The notes under the pieces are model-generated. The model saw only the letters and a program-made list of their open reading frames with translations, was not told the origin of the DNA and searched no databases. Below, piece by piece: positions 33,399-44,039 of a stretch of DNA of 64,000 nt. Numbering within the stretch: the first letter of the stretch is position 1; the number at the start of each line of letters is the position of its first letter. The translations under genes were made by a program, and so were the position numbers. This DNA comes from Anaerolineales bacterium (lineage in GTDB: Bacteria > Chloroflexota > Anaerolineae > Anaerolineales > UBA11579), in NCBI GenBank assembly GCA_025808555.1, contig CP075526.1, forward strand, positions 1,008,712 to 1,072,711, in the 5' to 3' direction.

Positions 33399-35452
33399 TA
33401 GTTACATTTACTCAGATCCAACAGGCGGCGGTAATTAACCCGTGCATTATCCCAAACTTCAGCCCGGGTCTCAATGCATTCGGCATCCAGATCGGAACTT
33501 GCGCGTATCTCAGCTGGCAAGCTGTTCCACCATCGGCTGTCTATATATATGTGGTCAAAACTATGCAGACGAAGCATCTCCAGCGTGGGTCGGGTCTCTA
33601 GAATATCCCAGGTTGAACCTTCCGGTGCCTGGTCGAGCAGCTGCCCGGCCAGACGGCCTGACAGGATCGTGGTGGAACCGAGGGGGCCGAACAGGCGCGC
33701 ATACGTAGGCAACGTGCCCCACACTTGGGCAGAGAGATCGGCATCCAGTTTATCGAATCCGTCGCCTAATTGCGTGCTGGAGGCTGCCGTCATCTGAATG
33801 CCAGCCACGAACAAGCCTCCTAGGCAAGCCAGGACCAACGCAGCCATGCCAGCAATGCGCAATTGCGGGCGCCAGCGAACTGCCTGGTCCGCAACGGCAA
33901 AGACCAGCATCAGCCCCCAGATCAGCAAAGCCTGGCTGGTGAGGCGGGAGATATCACGATCAGACTCATAGGCAAACACGATCGGCATAAGCAGCCCGAC
34001 CCAGGCCGCAATCGTGAGCGCACCCAGTTCCCATTGCCCTGCTTTGGCGCGCCGCCAGGCCCAAGCGGTGAGCAACGGCGCAAACAGCATGATCGGGCCA
34101 AGCTCAAACAAGGCCACCAGCAACTCGACGGGCGAGAATAAGCGTAGCGGCCCCAGATGCGAAGATACGATGGCCGGGGGCCAACGTAACGAGAAGCCCA
34201 GAATATCCGCCGCCTCTGTGGGCAGCGCTGCGGTGTGCGGCAACAGCATTGCCAGCAGACCACTGGCAGTCTGCATGCTGCCAGTCACCGAACTCAACAT
34301 GGCGCGCGCCATCTCGGTGAAGGTGCCACCTTGCAGCAGCACCATCGGGGCCGAAAGCACCAGCGCGGCCAGGGCCGCGGGTAAATAGGGCAGCGCTAGC
34401 GAACGTGTGCGCATGTAATACACAACCGCGAAGCCAATCAAGCCCAGTGCGAACAAGGCATAGCTGCTCTCCCATACCAGGGCCCACATGGCAAACACAG
34501 GCGCCAGGACCAAAACGGAGCCGCGGCCGTTGACACGCGGCAACAACAGCCACAACAAGATAAAGACAAGTACCGAAAACGTCGTTGGCCCCTGATGCGC
34601 CATCACATACGGTTGCAGGATGCCATTCAAGAATGCAAACGGATACGGCATTGACGGGCCGCCATCCACCAGCCAGCCGGCCAGTAAGGCTTGCGAAAAG
34701 GGCTGGCCGATCAACGCGCTGGTGCCTTGCAGTTGGATCAACCCATCGGCGCGCAGCAGTATGCCGGGCGGCAGCATCAATAGCAGGTAGCGCGTTCCGC
34801 TGGCCAGCGCCAGGACCGCGGCGGTGGCCCAGCCGCCCAAGGCGCTGCCGGTCATGCGGCGGCCAAGCACGGCCGCCAGCAAGAGGCTGATGCCCCAAGC
34901 CAGCGACTTGGCGGTATCGAATGCGCTCCACGGCAGCATCTTGCCGAGCTGCATCAGGCTGCCAGCGAATAGGTGGAAACCGTAGTGATACGCCAGATAA
35001 AAGTTCGGTTCTTGATACAAGGGCGGGATCTGGCCGTTGCCGATCACCGAAATGAGCGAGAGGTTCTTGTGTTCGTCAAAGAGCGCCAGCCCCTTGCTCC
35101 ACAACAGAAACAGCCATACAAACCCAAGCCCGGCAACTAGCCAGGGCCAGATCTGCAGATCTTTGCGCTCTAAAATCGGTCTCTGTGGGCTTCGCCAGGC
35201 GGCTAAAGCGCCGAACAGTAGAAGCAAAGCTGGCGCCACCCAAAACGTGAGATGGGCTGGCAACCAACGGCCGACCAGATTCGCCAGCCAGGCACTCAGT
35301 ACTACACCGAGGCCCAGGCCGGCGATCAAACGCTCTTGCTTGCTGAGCTTGAATGCGTGCGAAGCCAGCAACCAGCCACCCAGCCAGGCAAGCAAAAAAG
35401 CCAGCAGCCAGGGCAAAAGATCCAAGCTGCTGCCGTTACGAAACCAGTACAT
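33398..35452 (-). CDS. Large multi-pass membrane protein of the glycan cluster
   Basis: 684 residues with about 13-15 membrane helices and a soluble C-terminal part of about 120 residues (from roughly residue 560, with LDADLSAQVWGTLPTYARLFG). No family is certain; the shape and place suggest a GT-C glycosyltransferase or ligase. CAGGAG precedes the ATG at 35452. It is the first of six tightly packed genes ending with asnB. Confidence 0.78.
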   Translation of the reverse strand: MYWFRNGSSLDLLPWLLAFLLAWLGGWLLASHAFKLSKQERLIAGLGLGVVLSAWLANLVGRWLPAHLTFWVAPALLLLFGALAAWRSPQRPILERKDLQIWPWLVAGLGFVWLFLLWSKGLALFDEHKNLSLISVIGNGQIPPLYQEPNFYLAYHYGFHLFAGSLMQLGKMLPWSAFDTAKSLAWGISLLLAAVLGRRMTGSALGGWATAAVLALASGTRYLLLMLPPGILLRADGLIQLQGTSALIGQPFSQALLAGWLVDGGPSMPYPFAFLNGILQPYVMAHQGPTTFSVLVFILLWLLLPRVNGRGSVLVLAPVFAMWALVWESSYALFALGLIGFAVVYYMRTRSLALPYLPAALAALVLSAPMVLLQGGTFTEMARAMLSSVTGSMQTASGLLAMLLPHTAALPTEAADILGFSLRWPPAIVSSHLGPLRLFSPVELLVALFELGPIMLFAPLLTAWAWRRAKAGQWELGALTIAAWVGLLMPIVFAYESDRDISRLTSQALLIWGLMLVFAVADQAVRWRPQLRIAGMAALVLACLGGLFVAGIQMTAASSTQLGDGFDKLDADLSAQVWGTLPTYARLFGPLGSTTILSGRLAGQLLDQAPEGSTWDILETRPTLEMLRLHSFDHIYIDSRWWNSLPAEIRASSDLDAECIETRAEVWDNARVNYRRLLDLSKCN

Positions 35453-35523
35453 TCGCTCCTGCTGAGGACATCATTTGATTTTATCGCCGGCAAGGTTCCG
35501 TAACCTGCGGTGCGCTACACCGA

Positions 35524-36519
<996 letters not shown>

Positions 36520-36525
36520 CTAATT

Positions 36526-37647
36526 CTAACGTAGGCCAGCCAGCAAACGAGCGGCGCGCTGCTGCCAGGTATTTTGCTCCGCCACGCGCCGGGCGGCGGC
36601 GGCCAGGGCTGCCCGGCGGGCAGGCTCGGCCGCCAACTGGCGCAGCGCCTGCGCCCAGGCAGCCACATCCTGGCTGGGCAGGATAACGGCATTGTCCTCG
36701 CTCAGAATTTCGCGCAGTATCGGCAAGTCGCTCGTCACGATAGGACGGGCGCACGCCAAATATTCGAACATTTTCATCGGGTTGAGGTAGGGTGCAATGT
36801 CGCCGCCAGAGGACCCGGATACCTGTTGGCTGTACGGCATGATCAGCACATCGGCGGCGGCTTGGTAGCGCGGCAGCTCCGCATTGGCTACAAAGCCAGT
36901 CAGCGTGATGTTTGGCAGGCTGGCCGCCCGTTGGCGGGCTAGCTCTACATCCGCCGGCTTTCCGCCCACCAGCAAGAAGCGCATCTCCGGCAGTGTCGTC
37001 GCCAACTCCAACATCATGTCCAGCCCGCGCCCCGGGTACAGATGGCCGGTATAGCCCACCGTGAAACCTTCGGGCAGGCCAAGCTGCTTGCGGGCCTCTG
37101 CAGGCTGCGGCAAATCAGCATAGCGCTCCAGATCCACGCCGTTGGGCGCCATCAGCAGAAATCCCTGACGCTCTGGCAGGTCATAGTCAGCCGCGATCGT
37201 GTCTGCCAGAAATTGCGTGTTCGCCACCAGGCGGCGGGCGGCCGGCGCCGCCAAAAAGCGGCGCAGCAACCACGGACCCATGAAGCCCATGGGCACATCA
37301 TGCAATTCAAAGATGCTGGGCAGCCCGCGCAGCGCCGCCCAGGTGGCGGCCTGCGGCGAGCGCGAATACAGCACATCCGCCCCCCAGGCCCGTGCCCGGC
37401 GCACTACATTGATGGCAAAGTCATACCGCCGCAGGGTGGGCAGGTTCGGCACCCACTCCAATTCAAAGGCATGCTGCAATCCATAATGCTGGGCAAATGC
37501 ATCCCAACTCATATCCGGATCGCGCCCAGGCGCAAACACGCGCACAGTGTTACCTGTGGCTGCCAGGGCCTGGGCCATCTTCATGCGTTGGATGCTGTTG
37601 GCGGTTTGGGCCGGCAGCTGACCCGGCTCAATCAGGGCAACCCGCAT
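36526..37647 (-). CDS. Glycosyltransferase family 4 protein
   Basis: 373-residue GT-B enzyme. It has an N-terminal RVALIEPGQLPAQTANSIQ, and the donor domain shows MAPNGVDLERY, VGYTGHLYPGRGLDMML and the late motif NPMKMFEYLACARPIV. The ATG at 37647 follows the flippase stop by one base, so the longer frame upstream is not needed. It probably adds a sugar to the lipid-linked repeat unit. Confidence 0.9.
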   Translation of the reverse strand: MRVALIEPGQLPAQTANSIQRMKMAQALAATGNTVRVFAPGRDPDMSWDAFAQHYGLQHAFELEWVPNLPTLRRYDFAINVVRRARAWGADVLYSRSPQAATWAALRGLPSIFELHDVPMGFMGPWLLRRFLAAPAARRLVANTQFLADTIAADYDLPERQGFLLMAPNGVDLERYADLPQPAEARKQLGLPEGFTVGYTGHLYPGRGLDMMLELATTLPEMRFLLVGGKPADVELARQRAASLPNITLTGFVANAELPRYQAAADVLIMPYSQQVSGSSGGDIAPYLNPMKMFEYLACARPIVTSDLPILREILSEDNAVILPSQDVAAWAQALRQLAAEPARRAALAAAARRVAEQNTWQQRAARLLAGLR

Positions 37648-37648
37648 C

Positions 37649-39007
37649 TCAGGCCGCCGCAGGCGCCAGATGGTGGCGCAGGTCTTGATTGATGCGCAGC
37701 ACTGAGAGGCCAACCGTGAATATGTAATAGCCAGAGAGCAATGCAGCAAAGCCGACTGCGCCATACGGCGCAACCAGGAAGACGCCCGCCACTTTGAGCA
37801 CCATGCCGGCCAGATTTACCAAGGTGGGATACACCGGCCGGTTAAAGGCTAACAACGCGGCGCGGCTCCAGTAGAAAAGATTGACAACGGTATAGCCAAT
37901 GGCCAGGATGACCAGGGGCGCGTACGCCGGCAAGAAGTCCGGGCCTTGCATGAGCCCAATGATATTTCGGCCAAAGAAAACCAGAACAACCGCCACGGGC
38001 AGGGAATACAAAGCCGCCAGGAACGAACCACGGCGCAACACGCCACGCACCGCCTTCCAATTGTCCTGCGCTACCGCACGCGAAAGCTCCGGGTAGGTTG
38101 TGGAGGGCAATGGACTGATTGGAATTTGCAACAAGCCGATCAGGCTGCGAGCAACCGAATAGATGCCGCCGCTGGCATTGCCCAGGAACGCGTTCACCCA
38201 CAGGTCTTCGCTGTCTTTGGCCACGAGGCTCACGGTGGCGCTCAGGTTGGTGCTGAAGGCAAAGGTCAGCAGGCTGCGGCGGTCGCTCTGCAGCACGCTG
38301 ATCGGCGTGCGCCACCAGCCCGCGCCCCACTCGCGCTGGGCGGTGTGCAGGGCCAGCGCCGTCACCGCCAGCGAGCGCAGCAAACGGCCAGCCAGCTCGG
38401 CCAGGATCATTTGCATAAGGCCACCGCCTGCGAAAAACACACCCACGGTAAGCCCCAGACGCAACAGGCTCTGGCACACATCAATGACAGACTTGGCATC
38501 AAAGCGATTGAACACCTGCAAAATGCCATCAGAGCTGTCATACGCCAGGTTGATAAGCACCAGGCTGCCGTACAACACAAACAGAGTCTCTACGCCGCTC
38601 TGGTCCGAAAAAAGCTCGACGCCCATCGGAGCAAGGATGCAGATCAAAGCAAAGGCTACCAACGCACCGCCGCTCTCCAGCATCGCCGCTAGTTTGTACA
38701 CCGCGGCAGCCTTCTGCGGCTCGTTGCGCTCCACATATAAGCGCACATACTTGACCACCAGCTCGTCGATACGAAAGGCGGTGAAGCGGTTGATCACATT
38801 GGTGAAGGCCGCCATGGCCGCCAGCAGACCCACACCGGAGGCCAGCAGCACGCGTGCCTGGAATATGTTCTGCACAAAGCCAATACCGGCCGTGACCACG
38901 GTGGCGCTGACCAAATAGCTGGAGTTGCGCAAAATACGGCGCATGAACTCCGAATCAAAGACACGCAGATAGAGCTTATTGAGTTTATCGAAGGGACTGC
39001 GCTGCAT
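37649..39007 (-). CDS. Wzx-type polysaccharide flippase (oligosaccharide exporter)
   Basis: 452-residue MATE/MOP-superfamily membrane protein with about 12-14 helices, e.g. LVSATVVTAGIGFVQNIFQARVL near residue 30. It includes the typical FSTNLSATVSLVAKDSEDLWVNAFLG region and a conserved SPLPSTTYPELSRA loop. It would flip lipid-linked oligosaccharide across the membrane. The ATG at 39007 is just behind the epimerase stop; a longer start would overlap that gene deeply. It is the only obvious export component of the cluster. Confidence 0.88.
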   Translation of the reverse strand: MQRSPFDKLNKLYLRVFDSEFMRRILRNSSYLVSATVVTAGIGFVQNIFQARVLLASGVGLLAAMAAFTNVINRFTAFRIDELVVKYVRLYVERNEPQKAAAVYKLAAMLESGGALVAFALICILAPMGVELFSDQSGVETLFVLYGSLVLINLAYDSSDGILQVFNRFDAKSVIDVCQSLLRLGLTVGVFFAGGGLMQMILAELAGRLLRSLAVTALALHTAQREWGAGWWRTPISVLQSDRRSLLTFAFSTNLSATVSLVAKDSEDLWVNAFLGNASGGIYSVARSLIGLLQIPISPLPSTTYPELSRAVAQDNWKAVRGVLRRGSFLAALYSLPVAVVLVFFGRNIIGLMQGPDFLPAYAPLVILAIGYTVVNLFYWSRAALLAFNRPVYPTLVNLAGMVLKVAGVFLVAPYGAVGFAALLSGYYIFTVGLSVLRINQDLRHHLAPAAA

Positions 39008-39008
39008 A

Positions 39009-39977
39009 CTAATCCGTGTTGATCTGGCTGGCCCAGCTGTGCTCCTGCCGGTACCAAGCCACCATGCGACCAATGCCTTCCTGCAGGCCCACCGCCGGCT
39101 CCCAGCCCAGCAGCTGCCCAGCCTTGCTGACATCGGCCCAATTGGCCATCATGTCAGCCTTGTCAAAGGGGCCGTGCTCAATGGTGGCCTTCTTGCCCAC
39201 CGCCTCTTCCATCATAGTGATGAGCTGGTTGATGGAAATGGTCTCGTGGCCGCCCAGATTGATGATCTCGTAACCCAACGGCTTGAGCGCCAGAATGGTG
39301 CCACGCGCAATATCATCCAGATACGTAAAACCGCGCTTCTGCTCGCCGTCGCCATTCACCAGCACCGGGCGGCCTTCACTGATCCATTGCATGAAACGGA
39401 ACATGGACATGTTCGGGCGGCCCGCCGGGCCATACACAGTGAAGTAGCGCACTACGGAGACATCAATGCCATGCAAGTAATGATAGGCATGGCACATCGC
39501 CTCGGCGCCCTTTTTGCTGGCCGCATACGGCTGCAGCGGGTGGCTGCTGTCCGCCGTCTCCGGCGTGGGCAGCGGCGCATCGTTGCCATAGATACTGGAT
39601 GTGGACGCCAGAATGAACTTGGGAACCGCGTGCGTTTTGCACAACTCCAGCAGATTGGTGGTGCCCACCATGTTGGCAGCGATATAAACCCACGGGTCGC
39701 GCACACTGTCGCGCACGCCGGCGCGCGCCGCCAGATTGATGACCGCGTCATACGGCCGCCCTAGGGCGGCCACTTTATCGCGGTCGGCGATATCCATATG
39801 GTGGAACTCGAAGTTGTCGTGCGTCTGCAGCGCCTGCAAGCGATGCTGCTTCATGCGCACGTCGTAAGAATCGTTGAGATCATCCACGCCCACAACGCTG
39901 TGGCCGTCTTGCAAAAACAGCTCCGCTACGCGGGCGGCAATGAAGCCCGCTGCCCCGGTGAGCAAATAGGTAGCCAC
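39009..39977 (-). CDS. Nucleotide-sugar epimerase (UDP-glucuronate 4-epimerase-like SDR)
   Basis: 322 residues with TGAAGFIAARVAELF at the N-terminus, STSSIYG and YAASKKGAEAMCHAYHYLHG (YxxxK), and RFFTVYGP-like RYFTVYGPAGRPNMSMFRF. The last is typical of CapI/GAE-type uronate epimerases. It overlaps the dehydrogenase gene upstream by one base, so the product of that enzyme, a UDP-uronate, is the likely substrate. Confidence 0.9.
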   Translation of the reverse strand: MATYLLTGAAGFIAARVAELFLQDGHSVVGVDDLNDSYDVRMKQHRLQALQTHDNFEFHHMDIADRDKVAALGRPYDAVINLAARAGVRDSVRDPWVYIAANMVGTTNLLELCKTHAVPKFILASTSSIYGNDAPLPTPETADSSHPLQPYAASKKGAEAMCHAYHYLHGIDVSVVRYFTVYGPAGRPNMSMFRFMQWISEGRPVLVNGDGEQKRGFTYLDDIARGTILALKPLGYEIINLGGHETISINQLITMMEEAVGKKATIEHGPFDKADMMANWADVSKAGQLLGWEPAVGLQEGIGRMVAWYRQEHSWASQINTD

Positions 39978-41296
39978 TAGAGCTTGATCACCTTGGGGTC
40001 GTTTTTGGCTAACGTACCAAAGGCGTTGCGCGTGTCTACGATCAGCTTGGCATTCTTTAGCAGCGCAGGGTAGTCATAATCCCTGTGGTTGGTCACCAGC
40101 ACCACAGCATCAGCGTCGGCAGTGGCCTTCAGCACGTCGGGCACACTGTCCATTGACCAACCATCATGCTCCACATGCGGAATGTAGGGGTCGTGATAGG
40201 TGACGCTGGCCTTCTTTTCTTTTAGCAAGCCGATCACGTCCAGAGCCGGCGATTCGCGCAGGTCGTCAATGTCCGGTTTGTACGCCGCGCCGATGATCAG
40301 CACTTTGCTGCCATTCAGCGCCTTGCCATGCTCGTTCAGCGCTTCCTGCACGCGGCTCACCACGTGGCGCGGCATGTTGGTATTGATCTCAGACGCCAGC
40401 TCAATGAAGCGCGCCGTGTAATTTAGGGATTTCAGCTTCCACGAAAGATACAGCGGGTCGATGGGGATGCAATGGCCGCCCAGACCCGGCCCCGGCGTAA
40501 ACTTCATGAAGCCGAACGGCTTGGTGGCCGCCGCGTCGATTACCTCCCAGACGTCCACGCCCAGGCGCTGGCACATGATCGCCATCTCGTTGACCAGGCC
40601 AATGTTCACCATGCGGAAGGTGTTCTCCAGCAGCTTGGCCATCTCAGCCACTTCAGCCGAGCTGACCGGGATGACCGTCTTGAGCGCCTGCCCGTACCAC
40701 AGCGCGGCCACTTCGCCGCAGGCGGCGGTGATACCGCCGATGACCTTGGGCATATTGACCGTGGTCCAGTCCTCGCGGCCCGGGTCCACCCGTTCAGGAG
40801 AAAAAGCAAGGAAGAAATCCTGACCCGCCTTCAAACCGCTGATGCTCTCCAGCTTCTCCAGCACCAGCTCACGCGTGGTGCCGGGGTAGGTGGTGGACTC
40901 GAGCACGATCACCATGCCCGAGTGTAGATGCTTCGCCAACTGCTCGGTGGCCGAAAGAATGTAGGAAAGATCCGGGTCACCCGTCTTGCGCAGCGGGGTG
41001 GGCACACAGATGCTCACCAAGTCCATCTCGGCCAGCGGTTCAAAGGTGGCGCTTGCGTGCAGCTTGCCAGCCTTCACCAGCGCGGCCACCTGGCTACTGG
41101 GGATGTCGCCGATATAGGATTCCCCTTTTTGCAGCGCCTCGATCTTGCGCGGGTCAGGGTCAATGCCCGTGACGTCAAAACCGGCTTCGGCAAAAACGGT
41201 TGCCAGCGGCAAGCCCACGTAGCCCATGCCCAATACCGCCATGCGGGCGCGGCGCTCGGTCAACTTGGCCTCAAGTTCAGTGCGGATCGTAGTCAT
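39977..41296 (-). CDS. Nucleotide-sugar 6-dehydrogenase (UDP-GlcNAc/ManNAc dehydrogenase-like)
   Basis: 439 residues. It has the NAD fold AVLGMGYVGLPLATVFAEAG, a central helix domain, and the active site GPGLGGHCIPIDP with the catalytic Cys. The sequence resembles WbpA/WecC-type enzymes that oxidise UDP-HexNAc to uronates. GAGGTTGA precedes the ATG at 41296. It is the first gene of the cluster running to 26442. The resulting uronate fits with the downstream epimerase and the AsnB-type amidotransferase. Confidence 0.92.
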   Translation of the reverse strand: MTTIRTELEAKLTERRARMAVLGMGYVGLPLATVFAEAGFDVTGIDPDPRKIEALQKGESYIGDIPSSQVAALVKAGKLHASATFEPLAEMDLVSICVPTPLRKTGDPDLSYILSATEQLAKHLHSGMVIVLESTTYPGTTRELVLEKLESISGLKAGQDFFLAFSPERVDPGREDWTTVNMPKVIGGITAACGEVAALWYGQALKTVIPVSSAEVAEMAKLLENTFRMVNIGLVNEMAIMCQRLGVDVWEVIDAAATKPFGFMKFTPGPGLGGHCIPIDPLYLSWKLKSLNYTARFIELASEINTNMPRHVVSRVQEALNEHGKALNGSKVLIIGAAYKPDIDDLRESPALDVIGLLKEKKASVTYHDPYIPHVEHDGWSMDSVPDVLKATADADAVVLVTNHRDYDYPALLKNAKLIVDTRNAFGTLAKNDPKVIKL

Positions 41297-41364
41297 TCAA
41301 CCTCTATTGATTGTCTCTAAAAAATGCGGGCTTAATAGTACCCGTCTTAATGTAAGACTCGCCC

Positions 41365-41874
41365 TCAAAAATCAAGTGGGGTTTGGCTGGTTTGATGGGT
41401 TGCATACGCCTTCAGGCTGGGCAAGTGCAGCAGCAAGGCATCCTCGTGGTTATCCTGATAATAGCCTTTGCGCACTGCCACCACTTCAAAGCCAAACTCT
41501 GTATACAGTTGCTGAGCGGCCAGGTTGCTGGCCCGCACCTCCAGCGCGGCACTCTGGGCGCCAAGTTCGGCGCCAGCTGCCAAAACATGCGCCAGCAGCC
41601 CCCTGCCCAACCCCTGGCGCCGAAAACCAGGCGCCACAGCAATGTTGGCGATGTGCAGCTCATCGCCGCCCAGCAACCAACACACGATGTAGGCAGCTAT
41701 CTGGCCGCCGGGCTGGCTTTCCACCACCCACTGGTGTGAGGCGCTGTTTTGCTCAATTTCAAATACATAGCTGTTGCGTGACCACGGGGTAGGGAAGATG
41801 GCCATCTCCAGCGCATGCACCTGGTCTATATCCTCCAGCCGCATCGGGCGGATGTTGAGATCAGCCTGGCTCAC
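41365..41874 (-). CDS. rimI: Ribosomal protein alanine N-acetyltransferase RimI
   Basis: 169-residue GNAT enzyme that acetylates the N-terminal alanine of ribosomal protein S18 or other proteins. The acetyl-CoA site is VAPGFRRQGLGRGLLAHVL, with the family end ALEVRASNLAAQQLYTEFGF. It starts at GTG 41874, sharing one G with the tsaB stop (TAGTG), so it is translationally coupled. The gene trio tsaE-tsaB-rimI is a classic arrangement. Confidence 0.93.
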   Translation of the reverse strand: MSQADLNIRPMRLEDIDQVHALEMAIFPTPWSRNSYVFEIEQNSASHQWVVESQPGGQIAAYIVCWLLGGDELHIANIAVAPGFRRQGLGRGLLAHVLAAGAELGAQSAALEVRASNLAAQQLYTEFGFEVVAVRKGYYQDNHEDALLLHLPSLKAYATHQTSQTPLDF

Positions 41875-42542
41875 TACGGCACCGCAGTGCTGGCTTGCAG
41901 ATACTCGGGGCTTAGGCCCGCCGGGTCAGTCAGCTCTCCAGCCTGCCAGCGCTGCCAGCCCATCTCGGCCAGGATGGCGGGGCGGCGCAAGCACAAGGCC
42001 GGGCTGGCCAGCACCGCGTTCTTGTACTTGCGTCCGACGGTGGCGCGGTCTGACTCGCTCAGCTCACCGCAAATATATGTGGGCCGCTGAATACGCTCGG
42101 CCAACTCGGCCGCGGTGAGCAGTTCGGGCGGGGTGGAGGCCTGCCACACACCGCCGTCCGCGTGATACCAGCCCACGCCCAGGCGGCCGCGCCCCGCCTG
42201 CAGCACCGCCGCCATCGGCAGGTCCTGCACGGGCTGGCCATGTGCCAGCACATCCAGCGTGGGCACCGAGACCAGCGCCAGGTTGCGAGCGAACACCAGC
42301 CCTTTAGCCAACGCCAATCCGATCCGCAGACCGGTATACGAACCCGGGCCGATGGCGACCGCCAACGCCCTCAAACCCTTGGCGCCGACGCCGGCGCGCT
42401 GCAGGCCCAGCTCAACCGCTGGGGCCAGCTCCACGCTGTGGAACTGCTCGCTGTGCCAGCTGCACTCATACAACACCTGCACGCCGTCATAGACGGCGAT
42501 GCCGGTGTTGCGGGTGGAAGCGTCAATGGCTAGCAGGGTCAT
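41874..42542 (-). CDS. tsaB: tRNA threonylcarbamoyladenosine biosynthesis protein TsaB
   Basis: 222-residue ASKHA-fold partner of TsaD in t6A37 formation on ANN-decoding tRNAs. It begins LLAIDASTRNTGIAVYDG, with AVAIGPGSYTGLRIGLALAKGLVFA in the middle. It starts 2 nt after tsaE. TsaD and TsaC are not in this window. Confidence 0.93.
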   Translation of the reverse strand: MTLLAIDASTRNTGIAVYDGVQVLYECSWHSEQFHSVELAPAVELGLQRAGVGAKGLRALAVAIGPGSYTGLRIGLALAKGLVFARNLALVSVPTLDVLAHGQPVQDLPMAAVLQAGRGRLGVGWYHADGGVWQASTPPELLTAAELAERIQRPTYICGELSESDRATVGRKYKNAVLASPALCLRRPAILAEMGWQRWQAGELTDPAGLSPEYLQASTAVP

Positions 42543-42544
42543 GC

Positions 42545-43039
42545 TTAGTTACCGTACACAGCATCTTTGAAGGCACGCGCCATATTCTGATAACGCTCGC
42601 CTGTTGGCTCAATAAGAATGTGCCGACGGGTCTCATCCACCGTTTCCAGCTGCAGGCGCAGCCGCTCCGCCGGCAGCGCCGCGGCAATCCGCGGCGCCCA
42701 CTCCACTACCAGCGGCCCCTGGTCCATCAATGCATCAAGGTCCAGCTGTTCTGCGTCTTCGGCGCTCTCTAAACGATAAGCATCCATATGCGCCAGCTGC
42801 TGGCGATTGGGGCGGCGATACACATTGACCAGCACAAAGGTTGGGCTGGTGACCGCGTCCACAGAACCCCAGCCGGCGGCCACGCCCTGCACCAGGGTGG
42901 TTTTGCCGCTGCCCAGGTCGCCCTCAAGCCAGATCACGTCGCCGGGCGCCAACAGCTCGCCCAGTTGCATCCCCAGGCGGCGGGTCTGCTCTGGGCTGTT
43001 GCTAAACACTTCCAGGGCGCCATCCGTAAGTATCGGCAC
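42545..43039 (-). CDS. tsaE: tRNA threonylcarbamoyladenosine biosynthesis ATPase TsaE
   Basis: 164-residue P-loop ATPase that cycles the TsaBD complex. Walker A is LEGDLGSGKTTLVQG, and SPTFVLVNVY and LAHMDAYRLE follow as in the family. The GTG at 43039 is chosen because TATAAT (complement of 43046-43051) ends exactly 6 nt before it, so transcription should begin at the start codon; a longer frame would overlap the upstream SDR gene. It heads the tsaE-tsaB-rimI operon. Confidence 0.92.
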   Translation of the reverse strand: MPILTDGALEVFSNSPEQTRRLGMQLGELLAPGDVIWLEGDLGSGKTTLVQGVAAGWGSVDAVTSPTFVLVNVYRRPNRQQLAHMDAYRLESAEDAEQLDLDALMDQGPLVVEWAPRIAAALPAERLRLQLETVDETRRHILIEPTGERYQNMARAFKDAVYGN

Positions 43040-43073
43040 GCTTACATTATACGTAGCGGCCCTCTGCGCCGCC

Positions 43074-43919
43074 TCAGTAGCTGCGCCGCAGCAGCCGGTC
43101 CATCCAACGGTCAGGCAGCAGCCGCGCCAGGGTGGCCGCCAGCCAAGTGCCCCTGCCAATGATGTAGCGCGTGCGCGGATTCGGGGTCAGCACAATGTGC
43201 TCAAGCAAACGGGCGAACTCCTCAACAGGCAGACCGCGCCCCGCCGAATTTTCGGCCCGGCGATAGCCGCGTTGCATCATCGGCCCATACAGGCTCTCCG
43301 CCCGGCGCGGCAGATCGCCGCGCATGCGGCTGGCAGTACCCACCGTCTTCTCCCAAATTGGCGTCGCTATGCTGCCTGCCACGATCGAGACCACCGGTAA
43401 TCCCCACGGATGCAGTTCGCGCCGCAAGCCATCCGTAAACGCCTCCAAGGCGAACTTTGACGCCGAATACGGCAGCAGCAGGGGCGGAACCACTTTGCCG
43501 CTGATGGAGCTGACATTGATCACCCGCCCGCGCCCGGCCCGCAGCAGCGGCAGACAGGCCTGGGTCAGCGCCACCTGGCCAATGAAATTGACCTCCATCT
43601 GGTAGCGCAATTCTTCGATTGGCAGAAACTCCAGCGGGCCAGCTACGGCGATCCCGGCGTTGTTCACCAGCGCCTGCAGGCCGCTGCTGCCCAGACTCTT
43701 TTGAATTGTCTGCACGGCGCGGGTAATGTGTGCCGATTTGGTCACGTCTAGGATCACAGGCGTAATGTTCTTGGCCGCTGCGGCCAGGCTGCGGCCATCC
43801 GGCATGCGGCGCACACCGGCAAACACGCGCCAGCCGCGCTGCGCCAGGTGCAGCGCACACGCTTTGCCAATGCCAGTGGAGGCGCCGGTGATCAGGATCG
43901 CGGGCAGATTGTCTTTCAT
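43074..43919 (-). CDS. Short-chain dehydrogenase/reductase
   Basis: 281-residue classical SDR with TGASTGIGKACA (residues 13-24), NNAGIAVAG, the catalytic Ser region VSSISGKVVPP and YSASKFALEAF (YxxxK). The substrate is unknown; similar proteins act on retinol-, steroid- or fatty-type alcohols. It lies 35 nt upstream of tsaE, which has its own promoter. The promoter region is shared with the divergent antiporter gene. Confidence 0.9.
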   Translation of the reverse strand: MKDNLPAILITGASTGIGKACALHLAQRGWRVFAGVRRMPDGRSLAAAAKNITPVILDVTKSAHITRAVQTIQKSLGSSGLQALVNNAGIAVAGPLEFLPIEELRYQMEVNFIGQVALTQACLPLLRAGRGRVINVSSISGKVVPPLLLPYSASKFALEAFTDGLRRELHPWGLPVVSIVAGSIATPIWEKTVGTASRMRGDLPRRAESLYGPMMQRGYRRAENSAGRGLPVEEFARLLEHIVLTPNPRTRYIIGRGTWLAATLARLLPDRWMDRLLRRSY

Positions 43920-43954
43920 GCGCTGAATTAGACTACGTTTCCGCTGTCTCTCTG

Positions 43955-43984
43955 TTACATTTAAATAGAACTAAGACAATGTAA
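43955..43984. promoter_or_regulatory. AT-rich inverted repeat TTACATT-N16-AATGTAA in divergent promoter region
   Basis: Seven-bp arms at 43955-43961 and 43978-43984 between the divergent SDR and antiporter genes. It could be a regulator site. No other structure is seen in this 120-bp gap. Confidence 0.35.
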
Positions 43985-44039
43985 ACAACCAAACAGCCGC
44001 GTATCGCATTGCGATACTCCGGTGCAAACAGGAATAGCG

